Assembly (NCBI GenBank): GCA_016903695.1
Contig: JADQBB010000009.1
Coordinates: forward strand, 52,867-116,866
DNA from: Chlorogloea purpurea SAG 13.99
GTDB lineage: Bacteria; Cyanobacteriota; Cyanobacteriia; Cyanobacteriales; Microcystaceae
Direction: 5' to 3'
Length of the DNA stretch: 64,000 bases
Part shown: positions 55,595 to 63,861 of the stretch, piece by piece
Layout of the letters: the number at the start of each line of letters is the position of its first letter
How positions within the stretch are numbered: position 1 is the stretch's first letter
Translations under genes and position numbers: made by a program
The notes under the pieces: generated by a model
Database searches by the model: none
The model's input: the letters and a program-made list of their open reading frames with translations, nothing else
What the model was told of the DNA's origin: nothing

Positions 55595-56031
55595 ATGAGA
55601 GTCTATTTAGATACCAGTGTGTACAATCGTCTTTTTGATGACCAAAGCCAAGCTAAAATATACTTAGAGACCCAAGCAGTCATCATTATCTTATACCTGA
55701 TTGAAACCCGGCTACTCGAATCCGTTCACTCATCGGTACTGGCTTATGAAAATCAAAAAATCCCTTTCCCCTTAAACAAAGAGCCATTGAAGAACATCTC
55801 AAAAAAGCTACCTTTAAACAGCCTATTGGCGAAAATATCAAGGAGAGAGCCAAAGAACTAGAAAATCTGGGTGTAAAAGCCATTGATGCCCTTCATGTAG
55901 CTTGTTTTGAAGCTTCTAGAAGTGATTATTTTATTACTTGTGACAAACGATTACTAAACCGTTGTCAATCTCTAGAAATTTCAGCTCTTAACCCGATCGA
56001 TTTTATCCAGGCATTAAATAATGAAAATTAA
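55595..56031 (+). pseudogene. PIN-domain toxin gene with a frameshift
   Basis: The N-terminal half (MRVYLDTSVYNRLFDD, the first catalytic Asp of a PIN RNase) is open from ATG 55595. The C-terminal half (KAIDALHVACFEASRSDYFITCDKRLL, further acidic residues) is in the -1 frame and ends at 56031. Adding one A to the run of six at 55755-55760 restores one continuous protein that reads ENQKNPFP there, a sequence typical of this PIN family. As it stands the toxin would stop after 88 residues. Either the gene is inactivated or the base call is wrong. The antitoxin gene overlaps its 3' end by 11 bp. Confidence 0.75.
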
Positions 56032-56236
56032 CCTAGATACGGATAGAGAAATTATTCAAGAAGCTTTTCAAGTTTTAACCGAACACTTGGAAGCTTCTAA
56101 AGTGATACGATTTTTAGCAATTTGTAATTTAGAGATAGGAGATTATTTAAAACTCAAAGATAAATTATTTGCAGGTGAAACTGTTGATAGTCTCTATGAA
56201 AAAATTAAATTTTTAGAAAAAGAAGAAAACTTTTAA
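56021..56236 (+). CDS. Antitoxin of the PIN toxin pair
   Basis: A 71-residue protein with text I associate with small cyanobacterial proteins paired with PIN toxins: AFQVLTEHLEASKVIRFL, GDYLKLKDKLFAGETVDSLYEKI. It starts inside the 3' end of the toxin frame, so toxin precedes antitoxin, the reverse of the most common type II order. It would neutralise the toxin by binding. It is intact although the toxin is frameshifted, which fits a locus in decay. The family call is by motif memory only. Confidence 0.65.
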   Translation: MKINLDTDREIIQEAFQVLTEHLEASKVIRFLAICNLEIGDYLKLKDKLFAGETVDSLYEKIKFLEKEENF

Positions 56237-56238
56237 TC

Positions 56239-56379
56239 CTAACTAAATTTACTTAACTGCAACACCACCATCAGCGAGAAGAGCAGCAAGAAGACCAACC
56301 AACCCCGTCGCCCGTATCTCTGACTGTATAATACTGAGCGATCGGCTAGATAATTATAAACCCAGTTTAGTTTCTGCAT
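56239..56379 (-). pseudogene. 5' fragment of the GHL10 hydrolase gene
   Basis: About 105 bp here repeat the start of the hydrolase gene at 55366-55468 with only a few substitutions, including its ATG, the membrane anchor and the QRYGRRGWLVFLLLF segment. After the duplicated part the frame runs on through unrelated sequence (LMVVLQLSKFS) to a TAG at 56239, giving a 46-codon open frame with one hydrophobic helix. It lies directly downstream of the ABC permease gene. It may be a silent relic or a tiny membrane peptide. Confidence 0.75.
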
Positions 56380-56382
56380 AAT

Positions 56383-57510
56383 TTAACGATCTAAGGTGCG
56401 AGGATCGAGAGCATCCCTCAAACCATCGCCTAATAAATTAAAAGCCAATACAGTGAGGACGATTAATAAAGTTGTGGGCCATATCAGCCAAGGCTGTAAG
56501 ACGATAATAGAAGCGTTATTAGCTAGAGATAATAAATTTCCCCAACTGGGGTCGGGTTGCTGAATTCCCAAACCGATCAAACTTAAAACCGACTCGGAAA
56601 CGATAAAACCAGGTATGGCTAAAGTGGCGGAAATGATAATATAACTGGCGGTTTGGGGCAGAACGTGGCGGACGATAATATATAGGGGATTGGCTCCTAA
56701 AGCTTTAGCAGCTTGAATAAACTCTTGCTCTTTCAACGATAAAACCTGTCCCCGGATCACCCTCGCCAAACCCGCCCAACTGATGAAAGAAGTAATTAAT
56801 ACTATTAAGAGAAATCTTTGGGAACTGGATAAGCCGGGGGGCAAGACAGCGGCTAAAGCTACTAATAAATAAATCCCCGGAATGGTCATTAACACTTCTA
56901 CGAAACGCATTAACACCGCGTCCAAAGGGCCGCCGAAATAACCGGAAATACCCCCTACGAACATCCCGATAGGAAAAGAAACTAATATTCCCACCAAACC
57001 GATGAACAGACTGATTCTACCACCGAAGACAATGCGACTGAATTGATCCCGCCCCGATTCATCCGTTCCCAAAAGATGGATGCTTCCTTTACCTACCGTA
57101 CCGAATAAATGAAGATCGATCGGTATCCCCGGAAATAAAGTTACCTCATCCCATTTCGGCGGTAGGGGCAAGCGCACCTGAAAGAGATTATAGGGTTGAC
57201 CCCTGACGAATAATCTCAGGGGGGAAGGTTGGGAAAAATCTTCCTCCAGTAATCGCTCACCCGTATTAATATCCGTGGCACTGCCGATGGTGGGGTAAAC
57301 GTGAGGCCCCAACCATTGACCTTTATTGCTTTCTGCCTGTGAGCGCCAATAGACTGGCGTGGGCGGTAATAATGACCCATCAGCCCAAGATTTATAAGGG
57401 TCGTAGGGAGCGATAAAGTCAGCGAAGATTACCGCCAAGTAGAAGATTATCAGTAATATCGCCCCACCCCTTGCCAATCCGTTATCCTTGAGTTTATGCC
57501 ACCAGTCCAT
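56383..57510 (-). CDS. Peptide/nickel-type ABC transporter permease (DppC/OppC-like)
   Basis: A 375-residue inner-membrane permease. After the first helix (GGAILLIIFYLAVIFADFIAPYDPY) comes an insertion of about 100 residues, then GTDESGRDQFSRIVFGGRISL and the core BPD_transp domain with the coupling motif EFIQAAKALGANPLYIIVRHVLPQ (about 265-288). It would work with a DppB-like partner, two ATPases and a binding protein, none of which is in the window, as is usual for scattered cyanobacterial opp/dpp genes. The long insertion after helix 1 is also found in other cyanobacterial homologues as I remember them. The substrate is unknown. Confidence 0.88.
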   Translation of the reverse strand: MDWWHKLKDNGLARGGAILLIIFYLAVIFADFIAPYDPYKSWADGSLLPPTPVYWRSQAESNKGQWLGPHVYPTIGSATDINTGERLLEEDFSQPSPLRLFVRGQPYNLFQVRLPLPPKWDEVTLFPGIPIDLHLFGTVGKGSIHLLGTDESGRDQFSRIVFGGRISLFIGLVGILVSFPIGMFVGGISGYFGGPLDAVLMRFVEVLMTIPGIYLLVALAAVLPPGLSSSQRFLLIVLITSFISWAGLARVIRGQVLSLKEQEFIQAAKALGANPLYIIVRHVLPQTASYIIISATLAIPGFIVSESVLSLIGLGIQQPDPSWGNLLSLANNASIIVLQPWLIWPTTLLIVLTVLAFNLLGDGLRDALDPRTLDR

Positions 57511-57560
57511 AAGGTTAAAATGGAGACGTTACATCTATCATAGTTCACTAAGTCAATCTA

Positions 57561-58493
57561 ATGTCGATAAATAAACTAATTTTCAACAATTTAACCAAAT
57601 ATCAAGCTATTTTTAACAATGCTAAGCCTTTCAAGCACGTTGTTGTTGATAATTTTTTAGACCATGATCTGGCTTTATTACTATTGCAAGACTTCCCCGA
57701 ATTCAATACTCGTAAAGCCATGAGCGAAGTGGGCACAGTCGGAAAAAAAGCGGTTAACGAAGATTTATATTCTATCAGTGATATTTATAATTATTTTGCT
57801 AACTGGGTACAGTCAAAAGAGTTTTTAGATAAGATTACTGAAATTACAGGTATAGATCATCTTATCCCCGACCCCACATTTTATGGAGGCGGAACCCACG
57901 AAAATTTACACGGTCAAGAGTTAGATCCTCACGTTGACTTTAATATGGATGAGCGGCGTTGGCATCATCGCCGTTTGAATATTCTGATTTATCTCAATCA
58001 AGAATGGTCGGAGGAATGGGGCGGTTTATTAGAATTACACTCCGATCCCCGCAGTGAAGATAATGAAATCATATCTTTTTTACCGTGTTTCAACCGCTGT
58101 ATAATTTTTGAAACCGGTGAGTATTCATGGCACGGTTTCAATCAAATACAATTACCCGATGAGCAACAAGATCGATCGAGGAAATCTCTATCTATTTATT
58201 TATACACCAAAGAAAGACCCGTAGAGGATCTAGCACCATCCCATACGACTTTTTATGTACCTCGTCCCTTACCCGATAGTATTCAACCTGGAGAGATATT
58301 GAAGTCAGAAGATTATGAAGCCATGCGTATACTTTTAAAAAGACGAGATGATTTAATCCTGTTTTATCAAAAGAGAGAATTAGAAGACTCAAAAAGTTTG
58401 GTATCTTTGAAATCTCACATTAAAAGATATATATCTACTCAATACCCGCAGGTGTGGCGCTATTTAAAAATATTCCTGTTAAAAAATAAATGA
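57561..58493 (+). CDS. Fe(II)/2-oxoglutarate-dependent oxygenase
   Basis: A 310-residue protein of the prolyl-4-hydroxylase-like 2OG oxygenase fold. The iron ligands are His 124 and Asp 126 (LDPHVDFN) and His 191 (YSWHGFNQ); RSRKSLSIYLY supplies the 2-oxoglutarate-binding basic residue. LNILIYLNQEWSEEWGGLLEL is the usual strand between them. It likely hydroxylates a protein or sugar-linked substrate, which cannot be named. A/T-rich and monocistronic, with 50 bp to the divergent ABC permease gene. Confidence 0.88.
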   Translation: MSINKLIFNNLTKYQAIFNNAKPFKHVVVDNFLDHDLALLLLQDFPEFNTRKAMSEVGTVGKKAVNEDLYSISDIYNYFANWVQSKEFLDKITEITGIDHLIPDPTFYGGGTHENLHGQELDPHVDFNMDERRWHHRRLNILIYLNQEWSEEWGGLLELHSDPRSEDNEIISFLPCFNRCIIFETGEYSWHGFNQIQLPDEQQDRSRKSLSIYLYTKERPVEDLAPSHTTFYVPRPLPDSIQPGEILKSEDYEAMRILLKRRDDLILFYQKRELEDSKSLVSLKSHIKRYISTQYPQVWRYLKIFLLKNK

Positions 58494-58620
58494 AGTTTGA
58501 ATTCACTTCTTTAATATAAGAATGTTAAGGCGTGGAAACCGTACTTATAAAATGAAGTTACTTTAACTAGATAACTTTAAAATAGGGATAACATAGCAGA
58601 AGAGATAACGACAAGCAACC

Positions 58621-59982
58621 GTGAGCCAGACACCCTCATTACAGGAAACTCATTACAATCAAGCCCGCGCCAGCTTACAGCAGGCTTTATCCTGGTATTC
58701 TAGTGTGCGCAGACACTGGAACTATCCGCCCAATCCCAGTTTACAGGCAGCGGTCAAAACCGATCTGCAAAATTTGAAAGGGGCTTTAGATAAACTGGAG
58801 GGGACGGTAATCAGGATAGCAACTTTCGGTTTGGTGAGTAGGGGAAAATCGGCGGTGATCAACGCTTTATTAGGGGAAAAATTATTACAGACGGGCCCTT
58901 TGAACGGCGTTACCCAGTGGCCTCGTTCGGTGCGTTGGACTCCCCCTGGCGGTAAGGTACAGGTAGAATTGATCGATACTCCAGGACTCGATGAAATCGA
59001 CGGGGAGGCAAGGGCGAATATGGCGCGGGAAGTGGCGCGCCAGGTGGATTTAATTTTATTCGTCGTGGCCGGAGATATTACCCGCACCGAATACGGGGCC
59101 TTATGCGAGTTAAGGAAAACTCAAAAGCCCTTGATATTGGTGTTTAATAAAATAGATCTGTATCCAGAAACCGATCGATCCGAAATTTTCCGACAATTAC
59201 AAATATTGGGAACAGGAAGTCGTGCAAAAACGTTAGATGATGTGTTAACTCTCGATGAAATAGTCATGGTGGCAGCCGAACCGCAACCGGTACCCGTGAG
59301 GGTGGAAAAAGGCGGGGTGATAACTCTTGAGTGGGAAACGCCCCCCCCGCAGATAGACGAATTGAAAGATAAGTTGTTGATGATCTTGAACCGGGAAGGT
59401 CGATCGTTGTTAGCGATCAACTCTCTCATGCAGGCACAGTCCGCCGAACTCAATATCGCCCGAAAAACCCTCTCGCACCGTCAAGAGGAAGCGGAAAACT
59501 TGATCTGGAACTATGCTAAATATAAATCGATCGCAGTAGCGGCCAACCCGATCGCCATTCTCGATTTAATCGGCGGCACGGTGACGGATTTGGCAATGAT
59601 ACGCAATCTGGCACGTCTGTACGGTTTACCTATCACTAGTTACGAGGCGGGGAAACTGTGGCGTACCCTACTTATCAGTACAGGTGGATTACTCGCCGGG
59701 GAAATCGCCAGTACCGTGATTATTGGCTTGGGAAAAAGCGCCCTCGCTTTCGGCAGTATGTTTGAAAGTCCGGGTGCGTTGACTCTTTACGGCAGCACGG
59801 CCCTATTACAGGGAAGCATCGCCGGTTACGGCACTTATATCATCGGCAAAGCGGCGCAAGTGTATTTAGAACAGGGCTGTAGTTGGGGTTCTATAGGCCC
59901 CAGTACCGTCATCAAACAAATCTTGAGTGGGGTACAACCCAACACCATCCTCTATCGATTACAACAGCAAATGCCGTTATAA
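58621..59982 (+). CDS. Dynamin-like/Era-type GTPase with C-terminal membrane domain
   Basis: A 453-residue protein starting with GTG. The GTPase domain has G1 GLVSRGKSAV (about 75), G3 DTPGLDE and G4 NKID (about 178). The C-terminal part (about 295-453) is hydrophobic with glycine-rich helices (LLAGEIASTVIIGLGKSALAFGS), matching the DUF697/YcjF-type region. Such GTPases are widespread in cyanobacteria and suspected to act at membranes; function is not established. The FtsL-like gene starts 40 bp downstream, so it may share a transcript with the division genes. Confidence 0.85.
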   Translation: MSQTPSLQETHYNQARASLQQALSWYSSVRRHWNYPPNPSLQAAVKTDLQNLKGALDKLEGTVIRIATFGLVSRGKSAVINALLGEKLLQTGPLNGVTQWPRSVRWTPPGGKVQVELIDTPGLDEIDGEARANMAREVARQVDLILFVVAGDITRTEYGALCELRKTQKPLILVFNKIDLYPETDRSEIFRQLQILGTGSRAKTLDDVLTLDEIVMVAAEPQPVPVRVEKGGVITLEWETPPPQIDELKDKLLMILNREGRSLLAINSLMQAQSAELNIARKTLSHRQEEAENLIWNYAKYKSIAVAANPIAILDLIGGTVTDLAMIRNLARLYGLPITSYEAGKLWRTLLISTGGLLAGEIASTVIIGLGKSALAFGSMFESPGALTLYGSTALLQGSIAGYGTYIIGKAAQVYLEQGCSWGSIGPSTVIKQILSGVQPNTILYRLQQQMPL

Positions 59983-60022
59983 TGCCCCTAATCGTCAACA
60001 CACACATTTTTTAAGATCACCC

Positions 60023-60538
60023 ATGTCAGCATCTCCTCAACCCCTGATTTCCCGAGAAAGCAACGGTTACAAACGTTCTAGAAGACGCGAAAATCTTCGT
60101 TCCAGGACAATTCCCCCCACCTTGGAACAGCCGGTGGTGAATAAAGCGGCAACGACGCAAGTGGATGAGAAAACGACCCTACCCTCTCATCTGCGCTCTC
60201 TTAACGCTTTACAGAAAGGCTTATCGGTCGTTACTCTATCTCTGATGACTTCGGCCCTAGGTGTGTATGCTTGGACGGTTTATGTGCCGAAAGTTTGGCA
60301 TCAAGAATATTCCAAACTAGAAACCCTACAACGTTATGAGAGGAGTCTTCTCACCACCAACGAAACTTTAAAACAGCAGTTGGCCAAACAGGCAGAAAAG
60401 CCAGAGACGGGATTGACCATCCCCAAACCGGAACAAGCGATCTTTCTCCCCTTGAATCCGAAATCCGTAACAATTAAAGCCAAAAATAGTCTATCTAATG
60501 AACAGCCTCTCAAAGTAACTCAACCTCTTGCTTATTAA
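60023..60538 (+). CDS. FtsL-like single-pass membrane protein
   Basis: A 171-residue bitopic protein: a basic cytoplasmic part (1-70, RSRRRENLRSR), one transmembrane helix (about 80-100, GLSVVTLSLMTSALGVYAW), then a short coiled coil (about 110-140, YSKLETLQRYERSLLTTNETLKQQLAKQ). It lies 5 bp before ftsI, where FtsL is encoded in many bacteria. Size, topology and position suggest FtsL, which links FtsI and FtsW to the divisome, but FtsL sequences diverge too far for a motif call. I start at ATG 60023 rather than an in-frame ATG inside the previous gene (59927). Confidence 0.6.
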   Translation: MSASPQPLISRESNGYKRSRRRENLRSRTIPPTLEQPVVNKAATTQVDEKTTLPSHLRSLNALQKGLSVVTLSLMTSALGVYAWTVYVPKVWHQEYSKLETLQRYERSLLTTNETLKQQLAKQAEKPETGLTIPKPEQAIFLPLNPKSVTIKAKNSLSNEQPLKVTQPLAY

Positions 60539-60543
60539 GCCTA

Positions 60544-62427
60544 ATGATCAATCCCCGGCCCAAAGCTAACCATTCTCAGCAGAAGCGACGCGATCCCAAA
60601 AAGTCTGCCTCGCATTCCTATTCCCAGAAGCGCGTTCGCGGGAACGATCGAACCCAATCCAAACCCTCACCTCCAGGTAACGGGCGCTTGGTGACAGTGT
60701 GGGCCGTGTTGCTCTTGGGTATGTTGGGCCTGGGATGGCGCTTATATCAATTGCAGGTGGTACAGGCAGAGGAATTACAAAAGCGGGCGAAACAACAACA
60801 AACTTTCAGGATCAAGCCCTACGTACCCAGAAGACCGATTATCGACAGCGATCATAACGTCCTCGCTACCGATCGCCTGGTGTATACTTTTTACGTCCAC
60901 CCGAAACTGTTCGATCGACCCAAGGAAGAAGTAGCCCAGAAACTGGCCCCCATATTAAACACCACTTCTCAAAACCTGTTGGCTCAATTCAACAAACGAG
61001 AAACAGGGGTTCAATTGGCCAAAGGAGTCACCGAATCCCAAGCTGCCGAAATTAAAGGCTTAAAAAATCCTGACGGCATACCTTTGGCAGGTTTACAACT
61101 AGACGAAGAATACACGCGCTACTACCCGCAAGATGAGATGGTAGCGGATGTTATCGGCTACGTGGATCGCTCCCAGCATCAAGGGCAGGCGGGAATCGAG
61201 TCAAGTCAAAAACAACTTTTAGAGAGAGAGGCTTTATCCCTAAACACGAGACGGATGGGAGACGGGCGTATACTACCCGCTTTTGTACCCGAAGGTTTAT
61301 TTCAAGCCGATGATCTACAATTGCAGCTAACTTTGGATTTGCAATTACAGAGGGCGGCCAGGTTAGCTTTAAAAGAACAATTAAAAAAATTTAACGCCAA
61401 ACGGGGGGCGGTATTGGTGATGGATGCCCACGATGGTTCCATGCTGGCGATGGTGTGCGAACCTACCTTCAACCCCAATCAATACTATAAACACAATGTA
61501 TCCCTGTTTAAAAATTGGACGGTTTCAGATCTATACGAACCTGGGTCTACTTTTAAACCGCTTAATATCGCCCTCGCTTTGGACTCTAAAGCGATTAATA
61601 CCAATAGTATATTTTACGATTCGGGATCGATCGCCGTGGATAGGTGGACGATTAAAAACGCATCTAGAAGCGGTAACGGTTCTATGACCCTGGCTAGAAT
61701 ATTACAAACTTCCAGTAATATCGGTATGGTGCAGATTATCCAGAAGATGAAACGCCAAGATTACTACGATCGTCTTCTGGGCATAAGTTTAAATCAGAAA
61801 ACCGGGGTGGATTTACCAGGAGAAGCCACGGGCCACATGAAGCCGGAAAAACAATTCCTTCTGGGCGCGATCGAATCGGCCACCGCGGCTTTCGGACAGG
61901 GATTTTCTCTAACTCCCCTCAAATTAATCCAACTTCACGGCGCTTTAGCCAACGGCGGCACTTTAGTCACTCCCCACTTAGTAAGGGGGTTAGCCGATGG
62001 CCAGGGGCGACTGCACTGGCAACCCGCCTATCCGAAAAAAGCCGTTTTTTCACCGGAGGCGGCGAAAGAAGTGCTTATGATGATGGAAACGGTGGTAACG
62101 GAAGGCACGGGGGAAGCCGCGCAAATACCTGGCTATCGCATCGGCGGTAAAACCGGTACTGCCCAGAAGGCTAGTGCTAGAGGGGGGTATTTAGCTAACG
62201 CTAAAATCACCAGTTTCGTTTCGATCCTGCCGGTGGAATCTCCCCGTTACGTGGTGTTAGTAGTGGTGGATGAACCCAAAGGAGGCAATACATTCGGTTC
62301 CACCGTGGCCGCCCCCGTCGCTAAATTAGTCATGCAGGCTTTAATTTCCCTGAAGGGTTTACCTCCCGCCACTACCCCCAAGCCTACTCCCTCCCCGACG
62401 GCGACCACATCACCCAGACACGACTAA
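60544..62427 (+). CDS. ftsI: Penicillin-binding protein, septal transpeptidase
   Basis: A 627-residue class B penicillin-binding protein that cross-links septal peptidoglycan. After a basic cytoplasmic tail (1-45) and one transmembrane helix (about 48-68) come the PBP dimerisation domain and the transpeptidase domain with SxxK in EPGSTFKPLN (Ser about 335), SxN in SSNIGM (about 393) and KTG in GGKTGTAQKA (about 536). The C-terminus is a Pro/Thr-rich tail. The gene is 5 bp after the FtsL-like gene, so the two are almost certainly co-transcribed. Confidence 0.94.
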   Translation: MINPRPKANHSQQKRRDPKKSASHSYSQKRVRGNDRTQSKPSPPGNGRLVTVWAVLLLGMLGLGWRLYQLQVVQAEELQKRAKQQQTFRIKPYVPRRPIIDSDHNVLATDRLVYTFYVHPKLFDRPKEEVAQKLAPILNTTSQNLLAQFNKRETGVQLAKGVTESQAAEIKGLKNPDGIPLAGLQLDEEYTRYYPQDEMVADVIGYVDRSQHQGQAGIESSQKQLLEREALSLNTRRMGDGRILPAFVPEGLFQADDLQLQLTLDLQLQRAARLALKEQLKKFNAKRGAVLVMDAHDGSMLAMVCEPTFNPNQYYKHNVSLFKNWTVSDLYEPGSTFKPLNIALALDSKAINTNSIFYDSGSIAVDRWTIKNASRSGNGSMTLARILQTSSNIGMVQIIQKMKRQDYYDRLLGISLNQKTGVDLPGEATGHMKPEKQFLLGAIESATAAFGQGFSLTPLKLIQLHGALANGGTLVTPHLVRGLADGQGRLHWQPAYPKKAVFSPEAAKEVLMMMETVVTEGTGEAAQIPGYRIGGKTGTAQKASARGGYLANAKITSFVSILPVESPRYVVLVVVDEPKGGNTFGSTVAAPVAKLVMQALISLKGLPPATTPKPTPSPTATTSPRHD

Positions 62428-62472
62428 GATTAAGTTAAGATATATAACAGATTTGCGTTCTGGTGCCCCCTC

Positions 62473-63855
62473 ATGAAACTTGTTCCTACTCCAAAAACAC
62501 ATCCGGCCCTACAGATGTTGCAGTGGATACTAGACCCACTCAACTATATGGAGAAGATCAGAAAACAGCATGGGGAAGTATTCAGGGCAAAGCTTTCTAG
62601 TATGGATGTAGTCATGGTCAGCGACCCTAACCTAGTACAGTACATCCTAACAAACGATCGCGGTATTTTTTCAGCCCCCGGCGAAGCTAATAATATTTTT
62701 CTGCCTCTACTGGGGGACTATTCAGTAATCTTGCTAGACGGGGAAGCCCACAGGAAACGCCGTCAGTTATTAATGCCACCTTTTCACGGCGACAAAATTA
62801 AATCCTACGGGGATTCGATCGTCTCTATCAGCGATCGCACCATGGGTTCAATTCCCCAAGATAAACCTTTCGTGGCGCGCAAAGCCATGCAACGTATTTC
62901 CCTCGCGGTGATCATGGAAACGGTTTTCGGCATCGCCCAGGGTGAACAATACGATATTCTCAAGCATCATATCTGTTCGATGCTAGATACTTTCGAGGTG
63001 CCAGCTACCGCCGCAGTATTATTCTTCACTTCTTTACAGAAAGATTTAGGCCCTTGGAGTCCCTGGGGTAAATTCATTCGCTCCCGTAAGATCGTCGATG
63101 ATATTATCTACAGAGAAATTGCCGCAAGGCGCGCCAATCCCGATAATACTTCTACCGATATTCTCTCCCTGCTGGTATCGGCCACCGACCCGGAAGGAAA
63201 TCCCTTAACCGATAAAGAATTAAGGGATGAATTGATGACCTTGTTGTTCGCCGGTCACGAAACCACCGCTACAGCTATGTCATGGGCCCTCTATTGGACT
63301 CATCGTTATCCTGAAGTCAAGGAGAAAATCCGCGCCGAGTTAGAAAGTTCGGGCGACAACCCCACACCTTTAGAGATTACCCGTCTTCCCTATCTAAGTG
63401 CCGTCTGTCAGGAGACATTACGGATTCATCCGGTGGCGATGTTGACTTTTCCGAGAGTGGTGATGGAACCCGTTAATCTGGGAGGATACGACTTATCCCC
63501 GGGCACTGCGGTAATGGGTTCTATTTATCTCACCCATCATGACGAGAAAATCTACAGCCAGCACGATCAGTTCCAGCCGGAAAGATTTTTAAATAAACAA
63601 TATAGCGCTTATGAATTTATACCATTCGGCGGCGGCTCACGGCGTTGTATCGGTGAAGCCCTAGCTTGGTACGAATTAAAGTTAGTTTTAGCTTATGTTG
63701 TCTCTAATTACGAGTTGTCTCTCGTACACGAAGACGAGGAAAAGCCTGTCAGGAGGGGTTTGACTCTCGGCCCTTCTAGAGGGGTGAAAATGCAGTTTCA
63801 CGGGAAAAGAGTTAGAGCTAATACTATCTCGGAACCTGCTTTAATTTCTGGCTAA
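62473..63855 (+). CDS. Cytochrome P450, CYP110-like
   Basis: A 460-residue P450. The I-helix motif AGHETTATAM (oxygen activation), the K-helix ExxR (QETLRIHP), the PERF motif and the heme loop FGGGSRRCIGE (Cys about 390) are all intact. The text resembles the CYP110 family, which is restricted to cyanobacteria and oxidises fatty acids, alkanes or terpenes in the few cases studied. Predicted soluble; redox partner genes are not adjacent, though ferredoxin is encoded elsewhere in the window. ATG start. A MITE lies 6 bp after the stop codon. Confidence 0.9.
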   Translation: MKLVPTPKTHPALQMLQWILDPLNYMEKIRKQHGEVFRAKLSSMDVVMVSDPNLVQYILTNDRGIFSAPGEANNIFLPLLGDYSVILLDGEAHRKRRQLLMPPFHGDKIKSYGDSIVSISDRTMGSIPQDKPFVARKAMQRISLAVIMETVFGIAQGEQYDILKHHICSMLDTFEVPATAAVLFFTSLQKDLGPWSPWGKFIRSRKIVDDIIYREIAARRANPDNTSTDILSLLVSATDPEGNPLTDKELRDELMTLLFAGHETTATAMSWALYWTHRYPEVKEKIRAELESSGDNPTPLEITRLPYLSAVCQETLRIHPVAMLTFPRVVMEPVNLGGYDLSPGTAVMGSIYLTHHDEKIYSQHDQFQPERFLNKQYSAYEFIPFGGGSRRCIGEALAWYELKLVLAYVVSNYELSLVHEDEEKPVRRGLTLGPSRGVKMQFHGKRVRANTISEPALISG

Positions 63856-63861
63856 AATAAT

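Noticed and set aside
55750..55770. Programmed -1 frameshifting to make the full PIN toxin
   Set aside because: The A run does not place a proper X-XXY-YYZ heptamer in frame and there is no downstream stem; loss of one A explains the sequence more simply.
59927..60022. An N-terminal extension of the FtsL-like gene into the GTPase gene
   Set aside because: The extra residues lie within the GTPase coding region in another frame and look like shadow translation; ATG 60023 gives a sensible basic N-terminus.
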